Assembly: GCA_947489705.1 (NCBI GenBank)
Contig: CANLEQ010000002.1
Location: forward strand, 186,001-250,000
Length of the DNA: 64,000 nt
Origin: an uncultured Paracoccaceae bacterium
GTDB lineage: Bacteria; Pseudomonadota; Alphaproteobacteria; Rhodobacterales; Rhodobacteraceae
Reading direction: 5' to 3'
The notes beneath the pieces were generated by a model. It did not search any database, was not told the origin of the DNA, and worked only from the letters and a program-made list of their open reading frames with translations. Positions 8,649 through 18,152 of this stretch are shown here, one piece after another; the stretch's first letter is position 1, and every line of letters starts with the position of its first letter. Made by a program: the position numbers and the translations under genes.

Positions 8649-9440
8649 TCAGGCCAGCGCGGCTTGCGTCGTCGCGTGAACGTCGTACCAGCCGAGCTTT
8701 CGCCGCTCGCGTTCGGCCTGGATCTTGGCGGGGTCGCCGCCCGCCTCGCGACCGATCTGCTCCATCAGTTTCTGGAACGCCCGGCGATCCGCGGATATCT
8801 CGTCATAGGTCCACCACGGCGCGGCGACTTCGCGGCCGAAGGGTCCCGAGGCCCCCATCGGAAAGGAATGGTCCACCGCCCTGCCCTCGCGCGGAGGATC
8901 GGCAGGACGCGTCTCGGAAACCAATGCCTGGTTGACCAGGGCGAACCGGTCGTAGCCCATCGCCGCGAACATGTTGAGATACTTCATCCATCCGCCCTCG
9001 ACGGAGACGAAGGCCGGCTTGACCGTCATCCCGGCGAGCTGCTCCAACGCGGTCCCGTCTGCGCCTTCGATATCGATCTTCATGTAATATGGCACGCCGT
9101 GTTCGGCCATGACATCCTGAAGCCGGATCCCCTTCACCGCGACCTTGTCGAATCCCTTGCGCCCGCGGTTCCCCCATTCCTCGTGGATCGAGCTCCACTT
9201 GCTGTTGGACAGGTTGACGTAGAACTCGAGCTCCGCGTCGGTCGAGGCGACGGCCCGATCGACGATCGTCAGCCGACCGTCCGAGATCGCATGGGCGAAA
9301 CGCTGGCGCGCCTCGGCCACCAATGCGGGGTTGGCCTCGATCGCGACGACGCGAAAGCCCTTCTTGAGGTAGAAATCCGTGTCCTGCCCGTCATGCATGC
9401 CCAGGTCGTAGACGAGCTCGCGGTCCGCTCCGGTGATCAT
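8649..9440 (-). CDS. FkbM-family SAM-dependent methyltransferase
   Basis: 263-residue Rossmann-fold methyltransferase of the FkbM type. The SAM site motif is VYDLGMHDGQDTDFYL, followed by VAIEANP (acidic residue for the ribose) and the family's YMKIDIEGADG and FVSVEGG. FkbM enzymes O-methylate sugars or polyketides; the substrate here is unknown. GGAGTAGCAG precedes the ATG. It is convergent with dnaE2 and lies downstream of, and in the same direction as, the BrkB gene (93 bp gap). The last 80 residues are charged and outside the core. No glycan cluster is visible nearby, so a role in envelope polysaccharide is only a guess. Confidence 0.85.
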   Translation of the reverse strand: MITGADRELVYDLGMHDGQDTDFYLKKGFRVVAIEANPALVAEARQRFAHAISDGRLTIVDRAVASTDAELEFYVNLSNSKWSSIHEEWGNRGRKGFDKVAVKGIRLQDVMAEHGVPYYMKIDIEGADGTALEQLAGMTVKPAFVSVEGGWMKYLNMFAAMGYDRFALVNQALVSETRPADPPREGRAVDHSFPMGASGPFGREVAAPWWTYDEISADRRAFQKLMEQIGREAGGDPAKIQAERERRKLGWYDVHATTQAALA

Positions 9441-9533
9441 CTGCTACTCCGCCTGTTGTTCCCGTATCGCCCTACCTCGCGCGGTATGGGTTGGAAAGGC
9501 GCTGGCGCCCGCTCGTGCGCCATGCAGCGGCGG

Positions 9534-10562
9534 TCAGGGTTTTTTTCCCAGCGTGTCGGCCATTTCCGCATCCCGCTGTCCCATCGGCCTGACGCGGCCG
9601 CGGGTGGTGTCGCGGCGCGACTGATGCTCGATCTCGGCGTTCAGCAGCGCCCCCAGAAGCACCACGAACGCCGTCATCCATATGTAGAGCAGCAATATGA
9701 CCACCCCGGCTATGGCACCGTAGGTCGGTTGATAGCTGCCGAAGTTCCGCACGAAGAGCGAGAAGAGAACCGACCCGCCCAGCCACAGTGCCGTCGCCAC
9801 GATCGCGCCCGGTGTCACCCAGCTCCACCGCGGTGGCCTGCGCGCCGCCGCGTGCCGGTAGAGCAGCCCGAGTGCCGCAAGCGACATCAATGCCAGCAAT
9901 GGCCAACGGCCGATGGTGACGATCGTGTCGACCGAGCCCGAAACACCCAATGCCTGGGCAGCCGGTGGAACCGCCCCGGCAAGCGCCAGCGACGCAAGCG
10001 CGATCGCGGTGAGCACCACGGTCAGCGACAGCGACACCGCATTGCGCAGTAGAAGGTTGCGCGTTTCGACCTCGGCATGGGCCATGTTGATCCCGCTCAC
10101 GAGGTTGTCGATGCCGCGCGACGCCCAGAACAGCGACAGCGCCATGCTGACGAGTGCCGTCGTCGTGGCACCACCCGGTGCCTGACCCGCGAGCGCGATC
10201 GTCTGATCCCGCACCACGGCAAGGGGCTGCGCCGGTGCCAATCCTTCGAGCGCATCGATCTGCCGGATGACGATGTCGGCGTCGAAAAGCAGGCTCGCAA
10301 GCGAGGCCAACGTCGCGATTGCCGGAAAGAGCGCGAGCATTCCGAAGAACGCGACCCCGGCGGCCACCAGCGGGACGAGTTCGGGCCCGATCCGCCCCCC
10401 GACGCGCAGGCAGACATCGCGCCAGCCCGACAGCGGAATGTCATAGGGCCGCCAGGCCTCGCGCCCCCGCCCGGTCTCCGACGCCGGCGTGGCATGCGCA
10501 TCGTCGGATTGTGGCCGAGCTTTCCCGCGCGTTGCCTGCGCCTTGCCCTGAACGTCATTCAT
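9534..10562 (-). CDS. YihY/BrkB-family inner membrane protein
   Basis: 342-residue polytopic membrane protein of the YihY/BrkB family. The start at 10562 is preceded by GGAGGGCGAT and is preferred over an upstream in-frame ATG at 10598. A polar N-terminal tail of about 45 residues leads to the family signature region (GVAFFGMLALFPAIATLASL) and five to six hydrophobic segments, ending with YGAIAGVVILLLYIWMTAFVVLLGALLNAEIE, where the closing LNAEIE is typical of the family. Members were once called ribonuclease BN or serum-resistance proteins; the real function is unsettled. The C-terminal tail is charged. It is divergent from the PLD gene across 280 bp. Confidence 0.9.
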   Translation of the reverse strand: MNDVQGKAQATRGKARPQSDDAHATPASETGRGREAWRPYDIPLSGWRDVCLRVGGRIGPELVPLVAAGVAFFGMLALFPAIATLASLASLLFDADIVIRQIDALEGLAPAQPLAVVRDQTIALAGQAPGGATTTALVSMALSLFWASRGIDNLVSGINMAHAEVETRNLLLRNAVSLSLTVVLTAIALASLALAGAVPPAAQALGVSGSVDTIVTIGRWPLLALMSLAALGLLYRHAAARRPPRWSWVTPGAIVATALWLGGSVLFSLFVRNFGSYQPTYGAIAGVVILLLYIWMTAFVVLLGALLNAEIEHQSRRDTTRGRVRPMGQRDAEMADTLGKKP

Positions 10563-10842
10563 ATCGCCCTCCGCCCCCGGCTTGCCCGACGATATCACCC
10601 ATCCGGTGACGGGTGGAATGATCGATATTCCGGGTCTGGCCGTAACCCGCGCAGGACCGGTTCGTTCGGCCAGGCGCGACGAGGCCGTCTTTCCTTCCCC
10701 CGGCGGGCGCCTGCATCACACGTCTCGCCGCGTATAGATTGACGCTCAGACGCATTCGAGATTATCGAGCGAAGCGGCTGCGATCGCTTCAGCCGATGGG
10801 AAAGGCGAAACCTAAATCTTCTGGATTGGCGTCCATTTCAGC

Positions 10843-12159
10843 GTGATGGCCCTGACGGTCATCGCCGCCATTGCGGTCCTGCGGCTCTTTCAGCAACGCC
10901 GCACGCCGCAATCCGTGCTCGCGTGGCTGATTTTCTTCGCCACCTGGCCGTGGGTCGCATTGCCTTTGTTCCTCCTGCTGGGCGTTCGCAAGGAACGCAT
11001 CCCCGTGCAGCTCGTGATCCGCCCGGGCGAAGAGCGCCTGGCGCATCCGCCCCCGCTCGCGCAGAATCTCTGCGCGCTGGGCGCGCCACCTGCCATGTCC
11101 GGAAACAAGGTGCATGTGATCGCCGATTCCGACGAGGCGGCCGCGGCGATCGACCGACTGATCGACGGTGCGCGGGAAACGCTGGACGTGGCGACCTATC
11201 TGATCCAGCCCGACGATATCGGAGCGGCCTTCGTCGAGAGGCTCGCCGCCAGAGCGCGCGACGGCCTGCGCGTCCGCCTGCTCATCGACCGGCTCGGCGG
11301 GGGGCGCCGAAGGCCGAAGGCCGCATTGCGCGAATTCGCCGCGGCCGGTGGCGAACTGCAATTCTTCCCGCGGCTGTTTCAGGGTCCGCCAATAAGCCAG
11401 ATGAACCTGCGCAATCATCGAAAAATGATGATCGCGGACGGCAGCCGCGTCCTGACGGGCGGTCGGAATATCGGTCGCGATTACCTCGGCGCATCAGGCG
11501 ACCCCGAGGTATGGCGCGACCTGACACTCGAACTTGAAGGACCCGTCGCGCATCTCCACCCGCAGGTCTTCGCCTCGAACTGGGAGGGCGAGGTGCGCCA
11601 GGGGGAGCGTCCGTTTACCGACGGCGCCGGGATCAGCCAGCTCGTCGTGGCGGGTCCCGACACCGGAACAGACATCCTCCACGATGGCCTCGTCCACGCG
11701 ATCCATGCGGCACGCGAGCGAATCTGGATCGTCACGCCCTATTTCGTTCCGACGGAGGCGCTTGCCGGCGCGCTCAGCATCGCCGCCCGACGGGGTCTCG
11801 ACGTGCGGATCATCCTGCCGCAGCGCTCGAACCACATGGTGGCGGATATCGCCCGCGGCTCGTTTCTGCGGAACCTCAGCGAGGACGGATGCCGGGTGAT
11901 CTGCCTGCCCGAGACGATGATCCACGCCAAAGCCGGTCTCATCGATGATGCGGCCTGGGTGGGGTCGGCGAATTTCGACGCGCGCAGCATGTTGTTGAAC
12001 TTCGAGACCGTTGTGTTTCTCTATGATCGCGCGTCCGTCGCCCGTGTTTCGGACTGGGCGGCCGACTTGGCGGCCGAGGGCCGGTCAGGGATGCAGGAGG
12101 GCGGACGGGTCAGAAAAGCCGCCGAGAAGGTCCTGTCGCTGTGGGCACCGATATTATGA
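10843..12159 (+). CDS. Cardiolipin synthase-like phospholipase D family protein
   Basis: About 438 residues with two PLD (HKD) motifs: NHRKMMIADGS (H191, K193, D198 counted from the ATG at 10846) and IHAKAGLIDD (H360, K362, D367). One or two N-terminal membrane segments precede a short PLD-nuclease N-type region. The layout matches bacterial cardiolipin synthases, which join two phosphatidylglycerols at the inner membrane. The start is uncertain: GTG at 10843 and ATG at 10846 both lack a clear ribosome site, and the frame is open back to 10816 with hydrophobic codons. The 3' end overlaps the next gene by ATGA, so the two are co-translated. Another phosphatidyltransferase activity is possible. 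Confidence 0.85.
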   Translation: MMALTVIAAIAVLRLFQQRRTPQSVLAWLIFFATWPWVALPLFLLLGVRKERIPVQLVIRPGEERLAHPPPLAQNLCALGAPPAMSGNKVHVIADSDEAAAAIDRLIDGARETLDVATYLIQPDDIGAAFVERLAARARDGLRVRLLIDRLGGGRRRPKAALREFAAAGGELQFFPRLFQGPPISQMNLRNHRKMMIADGSRVLTGGRNIGRDYLGASGDPEVWRDLTLELEGPVAHLHPQVFASNWEGEVRQGERPFTDGAGISQLVVAGPDTGTDILHDGLVHAIHAARERIWIVTPYFVPTEALAGALSIAARRGLDVRIILPQRSNHMVADIARGSFLRNLSEDGCRVICLPETMIHAKAGLIDDAAWVGSANFDARSMLLNFETVVFLYDRASVARVSDWAADLAAEGRSGMQEGGRVRKAAEKVLSLWAPIL

Positions 12160-12893
12160 CAGATCCCGAGCCGAAGCCGAACCTGAAGCTGCTCAGCTGG
12201 AATATCCGAAAGGCGGTCGGAACGGATTGGCGTCGGCGGCCGGACCGCATCATCGCAGCGCTCGCCGACCTGCGTCCGGCGATATGCGTGTTGCAGGAGG
12301 CCGACAGACGCCTGTCACCGCGCCGGGCCGCGCTCCCCCCCGCGGAGATACGGCCCGCGACCGGCCTGCGAAGCGTGGGGGCCGCCTCGAACGGCGTGAG
12401 TCTGGGCCATCACGGCATCGCGATACTGGTTTGCGATGCCGTCGAGGTTCGATCGGTCGCGCCCGTCGATCTTCCGGGAACCGAGCCGCGCGGAGCCCTC
12501 TTTGCCGATCTCGGCACGACGATCGGGCCGTTGCGGGTCGTCGGGGTCCATCTCGGATTGCGGCGACGCGATCGCCGGGCGCAACTGCTCGCAATCCGCC
12601 ACCAGATGGCGGCTCTCTCCCCCATGCCGACGATCATCGCGGGCGATTTCAACGAATGGTCGCGCCGCGTGGGTCTTGGTCGGCTCGCATCTTCATTCAC
12701 AATTCACGCGCCCGGGCCGACATTCCATTCGAGCCGTCCGATCGGGTTCCTGGACCGGATCGCGACCAGTCCGGATCTGACCGTCGCCGCTCAGGGTGTC
12801 GTGCGGCATCCGCTCGTCGACAGGGCCTCCGATCATCTGCCGATCTGGGCCGAAATCCGGAAGGACGCCCCCGCTTCCGACGGATTGCCATGA
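12156..12893 (+). CDS. Endonuclease/exonuclease/phosphatase (EEP) family protein
   Basis: 245-residue member of the EEP superfamily of metal-dependent phosphodiesterases. Expected active-site motifs are all visible: SWNIRK, LQEAD (metal-binding Glu), GVHLG, AGDFNEW (Asp/Asn) and SDHLPI (catalytic Asp-His). The ATG overlaps the stop of the PLD-family gene, and such EEP-cardiolipin-synthase pairs are common in proteobacteria, so a role in phospholipid or glycerophosphodiester turnover is likely by context. No signal peptide is seen. A DNA nuclease role cannot be excluded from sequence alone. An upstream in-frame GTG at 12141 would lengthen it by 5 residues. Confidence 0.85.
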   Translation: MTDPEPKPNLKLLSWNIRKAVGTDWRRRPDRIIAALADLRPAICVLQEADRRLSPRRAALPPAEIRPATGLRSVGAASNGVSLGHHGIAILVCDAVEVRSVAPVDLPGTEPRGALFADLGTTIGPLRVVGVHLGLRRRDRRAQLLAIRHQMAALSPMPTIIAGDFNEWSRRVGLGRLASSFTIHAPGPTFHSSRPIGFLDRIATSPDLTVAAQGVVRHPLVDRASDHLPIWAEIRKDAPASDGLP

Positions 12894-13126
12894 CGGCATC
12901 GACACCCGCCCGCGATCCTGCACCTTCGCTAGCCGAAAGGGAGAGAGGCGTTCGGGACACTGGGTAAGCCGCCAAAGAGTAAAGGTCGGGGGAAATCTCC
13001 CGATTCCCCACCGCGGGCGACGCGGCAGTCCGATGCAAAACCGTAGCGCGCTCGCCGCATATCTGCTATGCAAAGGGACGGCCGCGTTCATGTGGCGCGG
13101 CTACTCTTTTGAGGGAGGATCCGTGC

Positions 13127-13987
13127 ATGGCCAAGACAATAGGCAATCCAGGCAGTTTCGCAATCAGGGCGATCGGCGACATCTTCGGGGTCGTGCCGCG
13201 GGTGTTGCGACGGATCGGTGGCCATTCCGAAGCGGTGCCGGAGTTGCGACCGATCACGTTGGCCGACATTCGCTTTGCCCTGAGGGCCGGCATCGACGAC
13301 TTTCTCGCATTCCGGTCCGACGTGCTTTTCGCGTGTCTGCTCTATCCGCTGATCGGATTGATCCTGGCGCGGTTCGCATTTCAGGCGGATCTCATTCCAC
13401 TGATCTTCCCGTTGCTCGCGGGCTTCGCCCTCGTCGGCCCGGTCGTGGCGATCGGCCTCTACGAGATGTCCCGCCGTCGCGCGCGTGGCGACGAGGCGCG
13501 ATGGTCGGACGGGTTCGCGGTGCTGCAATCCCCCTCGCTCGGCCCCATCGTGGCACTCGGCGCGATCCTCTTCGCGATCTTCGTGGCATGGATGAGCAGT
13601 GCGGCATTGATCTATCTCGCGACGCTCGGCCCGGAGCCGCCGGCCGGTCTCGTCGATCTGGTCACCCGCGCGGTGAGCACACCCGCGGGCTGGACCATGA
13701 CGATCGCCGGCATGCTGGTGGGTTTCCTTTTCGCCTGCCTCGTTCTGTCGATCAGCATCCTGTCGTTTCCCCTGCTCGTCGATCGCGATGTGGGGCTGAT
13801 CAACGCGATCGTCACGTCGATCCGGCTTGCCGCGGCCAATCCCGGCCCGGTCGCAATCTGGGGCCTGATCGTGGCGGTATCACTGGCGGTGGCGTCCATT
13901 CCGGCGCTTCTGGGACTCGTCGCGGCGATCCCCATCCTCGGGCACGCGACATGGCATCTCTACCGCCGGGCGGTGCCGCGCGCCTGA
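13127..13987 (+). CDS. DUF2189 integral membrane protein
   Basis: 286-residue membrane protein of the DUF2189 family, function unknown. The start is ATG at 13127 behind GAGGGAGGAT. A soluble N-terminal stretch (about 60 residues, including LRPITLADIRFALRAGIDDF) is followed by about six hydrophobic segments, with the family-typical VGPVVAIGLYEMSRR near residues 110-125 and PLLVDRDVGLINAIVTSI near 220. The C terminus is short and basic. It stands alone: 233 bp separate it from the EEP gene and a 9-bp hairpin follows its stop. Confidence 0.85.
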   Translation: MAKTIGNPGSFAIRAIGDIFGVVPRVLRRIGGHSEAVPELRPITLADIRFALRAGIDDFLAFRSDVLFACLLYPLIGLILARFAFQADLIPLIFPLLAGFALVGPVVAIGLYEMSRRRARGDEARWSDGFAVLQSPSLGPIVALGAILFAIFVAWMSSAALIYLATLGPEPPAGLVDLVTRAVSTPAGWTMTIAGMLVGFLFACLVLSISILSFPLLVDRDVGLINAIVTSIRLAAANPGPVAIWGLIVAVSLAVASIPALLGLVAAIPILGHATWHLYRRAVPRA

Positions 13988-13994
13988 ATGCTGC

Positions 13995-14016
13995 GCACCG
14001 TCCACTGGGACGGTGC
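13995..14016 (+). terminator. Hairpin after DUF2189 gene
   Basis: Perfect 9-bp stem (GCACCGTCC / GGACGGTGC) with a 4-base loop, starting 8 bases after the stop codon. No T-run follows, so it may be a weak terminator or an RNA 3'-end stabiliser. Confidence 0.45.
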
Positions 14017-14220
14017 CACTCCGCCGGCATAACCGCGTTTGCCGAGATCCGGGAACCGGGCAGCAGGATCGAAAGCTGGTCGGCAGCGCGTTCGATGGCC
14101 AGAATGAAGCGGCAAAAAGCGCGCCGCACGAACGCGCGTGTCGGGTGGCGCCCTACTTACATGGCCGGGAACTGTCGCCATGACACTCGGGAGCTCATCC
14201 TCCTATCGCAATTTGCCGGA

Positions 14221-14256
14221 AACAAAAAAACGCTCCCGAAGGGAGCGCTTTTCGGT
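14221..14256 (-). terminator. Terminator of the ribosomal protein supercluster
   Basis: On the minus strand GCGCTCCC-TTC-GGGAGCG is followed by a run of seven T. It lies about 25 bases past the rpmD stop and is a textbook intrinsic terminator. It closes the long minus-strand ribosomal cluster, so no rplO or secY is co-transcribed here. Confidence 0.85.
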
Positions 14257-14275
14257 CTTCTAGGGGAAGAGGGGC

Positions 14276-14464
14276 TTAGCCCTTCTCTTCCACGATCTGC
14301 ACCATGTGCGAAACCCGGTTCACCATACCGCGGATGGCCGGCGTGTCTTCCAGCTCACGGGTACGGTGCATCTTGTTCAGGCCCAGCCCCTTGAGGGTCG
14401 CGCGCTGGATCTTGGGACGGCGAATCGGGCTGCCGATCTGCTTGACGACGATTGTCTTTGCCAT
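14276..14464 (-). CDS. rpmD: 50S ribosomal protein L30
   Basis: 62 residues, full length for L30 ([20 protein letters not shown], then [17 protein letters not shown] and IRGMVNRV). It binds 23S rRNA domain II. It starts 2 bases after rpsE ends and is the last gene of the cluster. In most bacteria rplO (L15) and secY follow directly; here a strong terminator comes instead. Confidence 0.97.
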   Translation of the reverse strand: MAKTIVVKQIGSPIRRPKIQRATLKGLGLNKMHRTRELEDTPAIRGMVNRVSHMVQIVEEKG

Positions 14465-14466
14465 GC

Positions 14467-15045
14467 TCAGGCCTCCTCAGCCACTTGGACGGATGCCTCG
14501 GGGGCTTCATCGCGCCGCGGCAGGATATCGGCGACCTTCTTGCCCCGACGCTGCGCCACGGACCGCGGAGAGGTCTCGTTCGTCAGACCGTCAAGCGTCG
14601 CGCGGATCATGTTGTAGGGGTTCTGCGAGCCCAGGGATTTCGCAACCACGTCCTGGACGCCCAGCATCTCGAACACAGCGCGCATCGGACCACCTGCGAT
14701 GATGCCCGTACCCTGAGGGGCCGTCCGCATCAGGACCTTGCCGGCGCCGTGACGGCCGTAGACGTCATGATGCAGCGTCCGCCCGTCGCGCAGGGGCACG
14801 CGGATCATGTTGCGCTTGGCGCTCTCGGTGGCCTTGCGGATGGCCTCGGGAACTTCCTTGGCCTTGCCCTTGCCGAAACCGACGCGGCCCCGCTGATCGC
14901 CCACGATCACGAGTGCGGCGAAACCGAAGCGTTTGCCGCCCTTCACCGTCTTCGAAACACGGTTGATCGCAACAAGGCGATCCGCGAATTCCGGGGTTTC
15001 GTCGCGCTGATTACGGCGACCGCCCCTGTTGTCGTCTCTTGCCAT
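14467..15045 (-). CDS. rpsE: 30S ribosomal protein S5
   Basis: 192 residues. The start at 15045 ([13 protein letters not shown]) is chosen because AAGGAGC precedes it and the longer frame upstream is not S5-like. The double-stranded-RNA-binding S5 domain is clear ([22 protein letters not shown]), as is the [16 protein letters not shown] region. The C-terminal tail ([16 protein letters not shown]) is longer and more acidic than in E. coli S5 (167 residues). S5 shapes the mRNA entry site and decoding accuracy. It is separated from rplR by 132 bp that hold a 9-bp stem-loop. Confidence 0.97.
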   Translation of the reverse strand: MARDDNRGGRRNQRDETPEFADRLVAINRVSKTVKGGKRFGFAALVIVGDQRGRVGFGKGKAKEVPEAIRKATESAKRNMIRVPLRDGRTLHHDVYGRHGAGKVLMRTAPQGTGIIAGGPMRAVFEMLGVQDVVAKSLGSQNPYNMIRATLDGLTNETSPRSVAQRRGKKVADILPRRDEAPEASVQVAEEA

Positions 15046-15142
15046 ATTCGGCTCCTTCATGGCCCCGTCGGGGCGTTTGTCCCAATCACGGTGGACCGCG
15101 CCGGCCCCCTGATCATCGAGGCGACCGAAGTCACCTGCAAAT

Positions 15143-15171
15143 AGGTGGCGCACCGGCACGGCGCGCCACCT
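15143..15171 (-). repeat. Stem-loop between rplR and rpsE
   Basis: AGGTGGCGC at 15143-15151 pairs with GCGCCACCT at 15163-15171, giving a 9-bp stem with an 11-base loop. It has no T-run, so it is more likely an RNA processing or stability element than a terminator. Similar hairpins occupy most of the longer gaps of this cluster. Confidence 0.5.
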
Positions 15172-15177
15172 GTCGTT

Positions 15178-15537
15178 CTAGAGCTTCAGTCCGTTCTCGC
15201 GGGCGGCTTCGGCCAGCGCGCGAACCTTGCCGTGGAACAGGAAACCGCCACGGTCGAAATAAGCCTGCTCGATGCCGGCTTTCTTTGCCCGCTCCGCAAT
15301 GGCCTGTCCGACCTTGGCTGCCGCGTCGACATTGTTCTTGCCGACGACACCGAGCTCCTTTTCCAGCGACGATGCAGAGGCGAGCGTGATGCCCTGTACA
15401 TCGTCGATCAGCTGGGCACTGATGTTCTTGTTGCTGCGGTGAACGCTCAACCGGAGACGTCCCGAATTCACGCTGCGCAGCTTGTTCCGAACGCGCAGGC
15501 GGCGTTTCAGAAACAGATCTCTTTTACTGTTTGCCAT
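15178..15537 (-). CDS. rplR: 50S ribosomal protein L18
   Basis: 119 residues with the usual basic N terminus ([17 protein letters not shown]), the [18 protein letters not shown] strand and the C-terminal [27 protein letters not shown]. It binds 5S rRNA with L5 and L25 in the central protuberance. It follows rplF by 12 bases. Confidence 0.98.
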   Translation of the reverse strand: MANSKRDLFLKRRLRVRNKLRSVNSGRLRLSVHRSNKNISAQLIDDVQGITLASASSLEKELGVVGKNNVDAAAKVGQAIAERAKKAGIEQAYFDRGGFLFHGKVRALAEAARENGLKL

Positions 15538-15549
15538 CTCTCGCGTTCC

Positions 15550-16083
15550 TTACTTCTTCTTGCCTTCCTTGCGGAAGATAAACTCGCCCTTGTAGCGGAT
15601 GCCCTTGCCCTTGTAGGGCTCCGGGCGCCGCCAGTTGCGAATGTTCGCGGCCACCTGACCCACACGCTGCTCGTCAATGCCCTCGACCGAGATCTCGGTC
15701 TGTCTGGGAGCCGTGATCGTGACCCCCTCGGGCACCGCGAAGTCCACGTCGTGGCTCAGGCCCAGGTTGAGCTTCAGAATGTCGCCCTGCATCTGCGCGC
15801 GGTAACCCACGCCCTGAATCTCGAGCTCTTTCTTGAAGCCCGTGCTGACGCCCGTCACGAGGTTCTGAACCATGGTCCGGCTCATCCCCCATTGCTGGCG
15901 GGCACGCTTGGACTTGCCGCGCGGCATGACCGTGACCTTGCTGTCCTCGACAGCAAGCGTCACGTCATCCGTGGCGGTGAAGCTCCGGGTCCCCTTGGGG
16001 CCCTTCACTTCGATCTTCTGGCCGTTCAACGTGGCCTCCACTCCGGAGGGCAGCTCAACGGGTCGTTTTCCGATACGAGACAT
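15550..16083 (-). CDS. rplF: 50S ribosomal protein L6
   Basis: 177 residues, normal length, with the two-fold repeated alpha/beta domains. Characteristic parts are [15 protein letters not shown], the [17 protein letters not shown] strand and the C-terminal [21 protein letters not shown]6 sits near the factor-binding site and the sarcin-ricin loop. It is 12 bases downstream of rpsH. Confidence 0.98.
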   Translation of the reverse strand: MSRIGKRPVELPSGVEATLNGQKIEVKGPKGTRSFTATDDVTLAVEDSKVTVMPRGKSKRARQQWGMSRTMVQNLVTGVSTGFKKELEIQGVGYRAQMQGDILKLNLGLSHDVDFAVPEGVTITAPRQTEISVEGIDEQRVGQVAANIRNWRRPEPYKGKGIRYKGEFIFRKEGKKK

Positions 16084-16095
16084 ACCAATCCCTCC

Positions 16096-16488
16096 TTAGA
16101 AGACCGTGCAAAGAACTTCGCCGCCCACATTCGCGGACCGCGCGGCTGCGTCGGACATCACGCCCTTGGACGTCGAGACGATGGAAACCCCGAGGCCCTG
16201 ACGGACCGACGGAATCTCGCTCACGCCCGTATAGACCCTGCGGCCCGGCGTCGAGACGCGGCGCAGTTCCTTGATGACGGGCGTACCCTCGTAGTATTTC
16301 AGGCTGATCTCGATGGCCGGATGGCCATCGGGACCGGTCGTGGCTTCGTGTCCACGGATGAAACCTTCGTCCGCCAGCACATCCAGCACCCAGGCCCGAA
16401 GCTTCGACGCCGGCGTGATCACCGTGGACTTGCCGCGCATCTGCGCGTTGCGGATCCGGGTCAGCATATCACCGATAGGATCGTTCAT
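16096..16488 (-). CDS. rpsH: 30S ribosomal protein S8
   Basis: 130 residues, full length ([41 protein letters not shown]). S8 binds the 16S central domain early in assembly, and in E. coli represses the spc operon through a site at rplE; no such site was modelled here. It follows rpsN by 12 bases. Confidence 0.98.
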   Translation of the reverse strand: MNDPIGDMLTRIRNAQMRGKSTVITPASKLRAWVLDVLADEGFIRGHEATTGPDGHPAIEISLKYYEGTPVIKELRRVSTPGRRVYTGVSEIPSVRQGLGVSIVSTSKGVMSDAAARSANVGGEVLCTVF

Positions 16489-16500
16489 ATCTAACCCTCC

Positions 16501-16806
16501 TTACCAGCTCGACTTGACCATGCCAGGGATCTGGCCGTCGGAACCAAGGTCCCGAAGCGCGATCCGCGACATTTTCAGCTTGCGATAATAGGCGTGCGGA
16601 CGCCCCGTCAGCTGACAGCGGTTGTGAAGGCGGGTCGCCGAGGAGTTGCGCGGAAGCTTCGCGAGCTTCAGCTGCGCCTTGAAGCGCTCTTCCATCGGAC
16701 GGCTTTCGTCACGCGCGACATCCTTGAGCTCGGCACGTTTGGCGGCATATCTGTCCACCAGCGCCTGACGCTTCTTCTCGCGCTCGATCATTGCTTTCTT
16801 CGCCAT
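16501..16806 (-). CDS. rpsN: 30S ribosomal protein S14 (zinc-free type)
   Basis: 101 residues, the long zinc-independent S14 form. It lacks the CxxC pairs of the short form and ends [20 protein letters not shown]...KSSW, as in other alphaproteobacteria. It is located in the 30S head, between rplE and rpsH. Confidence 0.97.
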   Translation of the reverse strand: MAKKAMIEREKKRQALVDRYAAKRAELKDVARDESRPMEERFKAQLKLAKLPRNSSATRLHNRCQLTGRPHAYYRKLKMSRIALRDLGSDGQIPGMVKSSW

Positions 16807-16820
16807 GAGTTCCGTTCCTC

Positions 16821-17384
16821 TCAGCTGTTGAAGGGCATGTTGAAATGCTTCAACAGCGCTTTGGCTTTGGCGTCGTCGGACGCGGTGGTGCAGATCACGA
16901 CATCAAGGCCCCAGACCTCATCAACCTTGTCGAAGTTGATCTCGGGGAACACGATGTGCTCCTTGATGCCCATGGCATAGTTGCCGCGGCCGTCGAACGA
17001 CTTGCCGCTGACGCCGCGGAAGTCGCGGACGCGCGGCAGCGCGACGGTTATCAGACGATCGAGGAATTCGTACATCCGATCGCCCCGCAGCGTCACCTTG
17101 GCACCAAGCGGCATATCCTCACGCACGCGGAAGCCCGCGATGGATTTCTTCGCCTTGGTGATGACTGCCTTCTGCCCCGCGATCGCGGTCAGATCGTCGG
17201 CGGCCGACTTGGCCTTCTTGCTGTCACGGACGGCTTCGGCGCCGGCGCCGATGTTCAGCACGATCTTGTCCAGACGCGGGATCTGCATCGGGTTCTTCAG
17301 GTCGAACTCTTCCTGCATCTTCGCGCGGATGTCGTCCTGGTAGAGGCCGCGCAGACGCGGGGTGTATGTTGCGGTATCGAGCAT
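16821..17384 (-). CDS. rplE: 50S ribosomal protein L5
   Basis: 187 residues, full length ([63 protein letters not shown]). L5 binds 5S rRNA and contacts P-site tRNA. Its start codon shares a base with the rplX stop, so translation is coupled. Confidence 0.98.
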   Translation of the reverse strand: MLDTATYTPRLRGLYQDDIRAKMQEEFDLKNPMQIPRLDKIVLNIGAGAEAVRDSKKAKSAADDLTAIAGQKAVITKAKKSIAGFRVREDMPLGAKVTLRGDRMYEFLDRLITVALPRVRDFRGVSGKSFDGRGNYAMGIKEHIVFPEINFDKVDEVWGLDVVICTTASDDAKAKALLKHFNMPFNS

Positions 17385-17689
17385 CAGATCACGTCTCCCG
17401 TAGTCTTGGCGAAGCGGACCTTCTTGCCGTCTTCGAACTTGAAACCGACTCGGGTCGCCTTGCCGTTGCCGTCCAGCAGCGCGAGGTTGCTGAGATCGAT
17501 GGGCATGGCCTGCGGGACACGCCCGCCCTGCGAGGTCTGGCTCTGCTTGGTGTGGCGGATCGCGACATTGATGCCGTCGACGACGGCCTTGCCGGCGGAC
17601 GGGTTGACGGACGTGATCTCGCCCTCCTTGCCCTTGTCCTTGCCCGCGAGGACGACGACCTTGTCACCCTTTTTCAGTTTGGCAGCCAT
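17384..17689 (-). CDS. rplX: 50S ribosomal protein L24
   Basis: 101 residues. The KOW motif region is clear ([20 protein letters not shown]), followed by [19 protein letters not shown] and [16 protein letters not shown]24 is an assembly initiator on 23S domain I. It overlaps both neighbours (rplN and rplE) by one base. Confidence 0.98.
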   Translation of the reverse strand: MAAKLKKGDKVVVLAGKDKGKEGEITSVNPSAGKAVVDGINVAIRHTKQSQTSQGGRVPQAMPIDLSNLALLDGNGKATRVGFKFEDGKKVRFAKTTGDVI

Positions 17690-18057
17690 TACAGCACCTC
17701 CGGAGCGAGCGAGATGATCTTCATGAAGTTCTTCGCGCGCAGCTCACGCACCACCGGCCCGAAGATACGGGTCCCGATCGGCTCGTTGTTGTTGTTGAGG
17801 ATGACGGCGGCGTTCCGGTCGAAGCGGATTGCCGTCCCGTCCTCGCGGCGGACTTCCTTGGCGGTGCGCACGACGACGGCCTTGCGGACATCGCCCTTCT
17901 TCACGCGTCCGCGCGGAATGGCTTCCTTGACGGAGACGACGATGACGTCGCCCACCGATGCGTATTTACGCTTGGAGCCGCCGAGGACCTTGATGCACTG
18001 AACCCGGCGAGCACCGGAATTGTCAGCGACATCCAGATTGGTCTGCATCTGGATCAT
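17689..18057 (-). CDS. rplN: 50S ribosomal protein L14
   Basis: 122 residues, full length ([55 protein letters not shown]). It forms intersubunit bridges and is the docking site for the silencing factor RsfS in other bacteria. It lies 95 bp after rpsQ. Confidence 0.98.
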   Translation of the reverse strand: MIQMQTNLDVADNSGARRVQCIKVLGGSKRKYASVGDVIVVSVKEAIPRGRVKKGDVRKAVVVRTAKEVRREDGTAIRFDRNAAVILNNNNEPIGTRIFGPVVRELRAKNFMKIISLAPEVL

Positions 18058-18152
18058 GGTTTGTCTCCCGACCTTTGGGGCGAGCCTGGCTCGTCTGTCC
18101 CCAGGGTTTCGATTAAGTCACGGGACGGCTGGTCCGCCCCGCCATATGCCGC

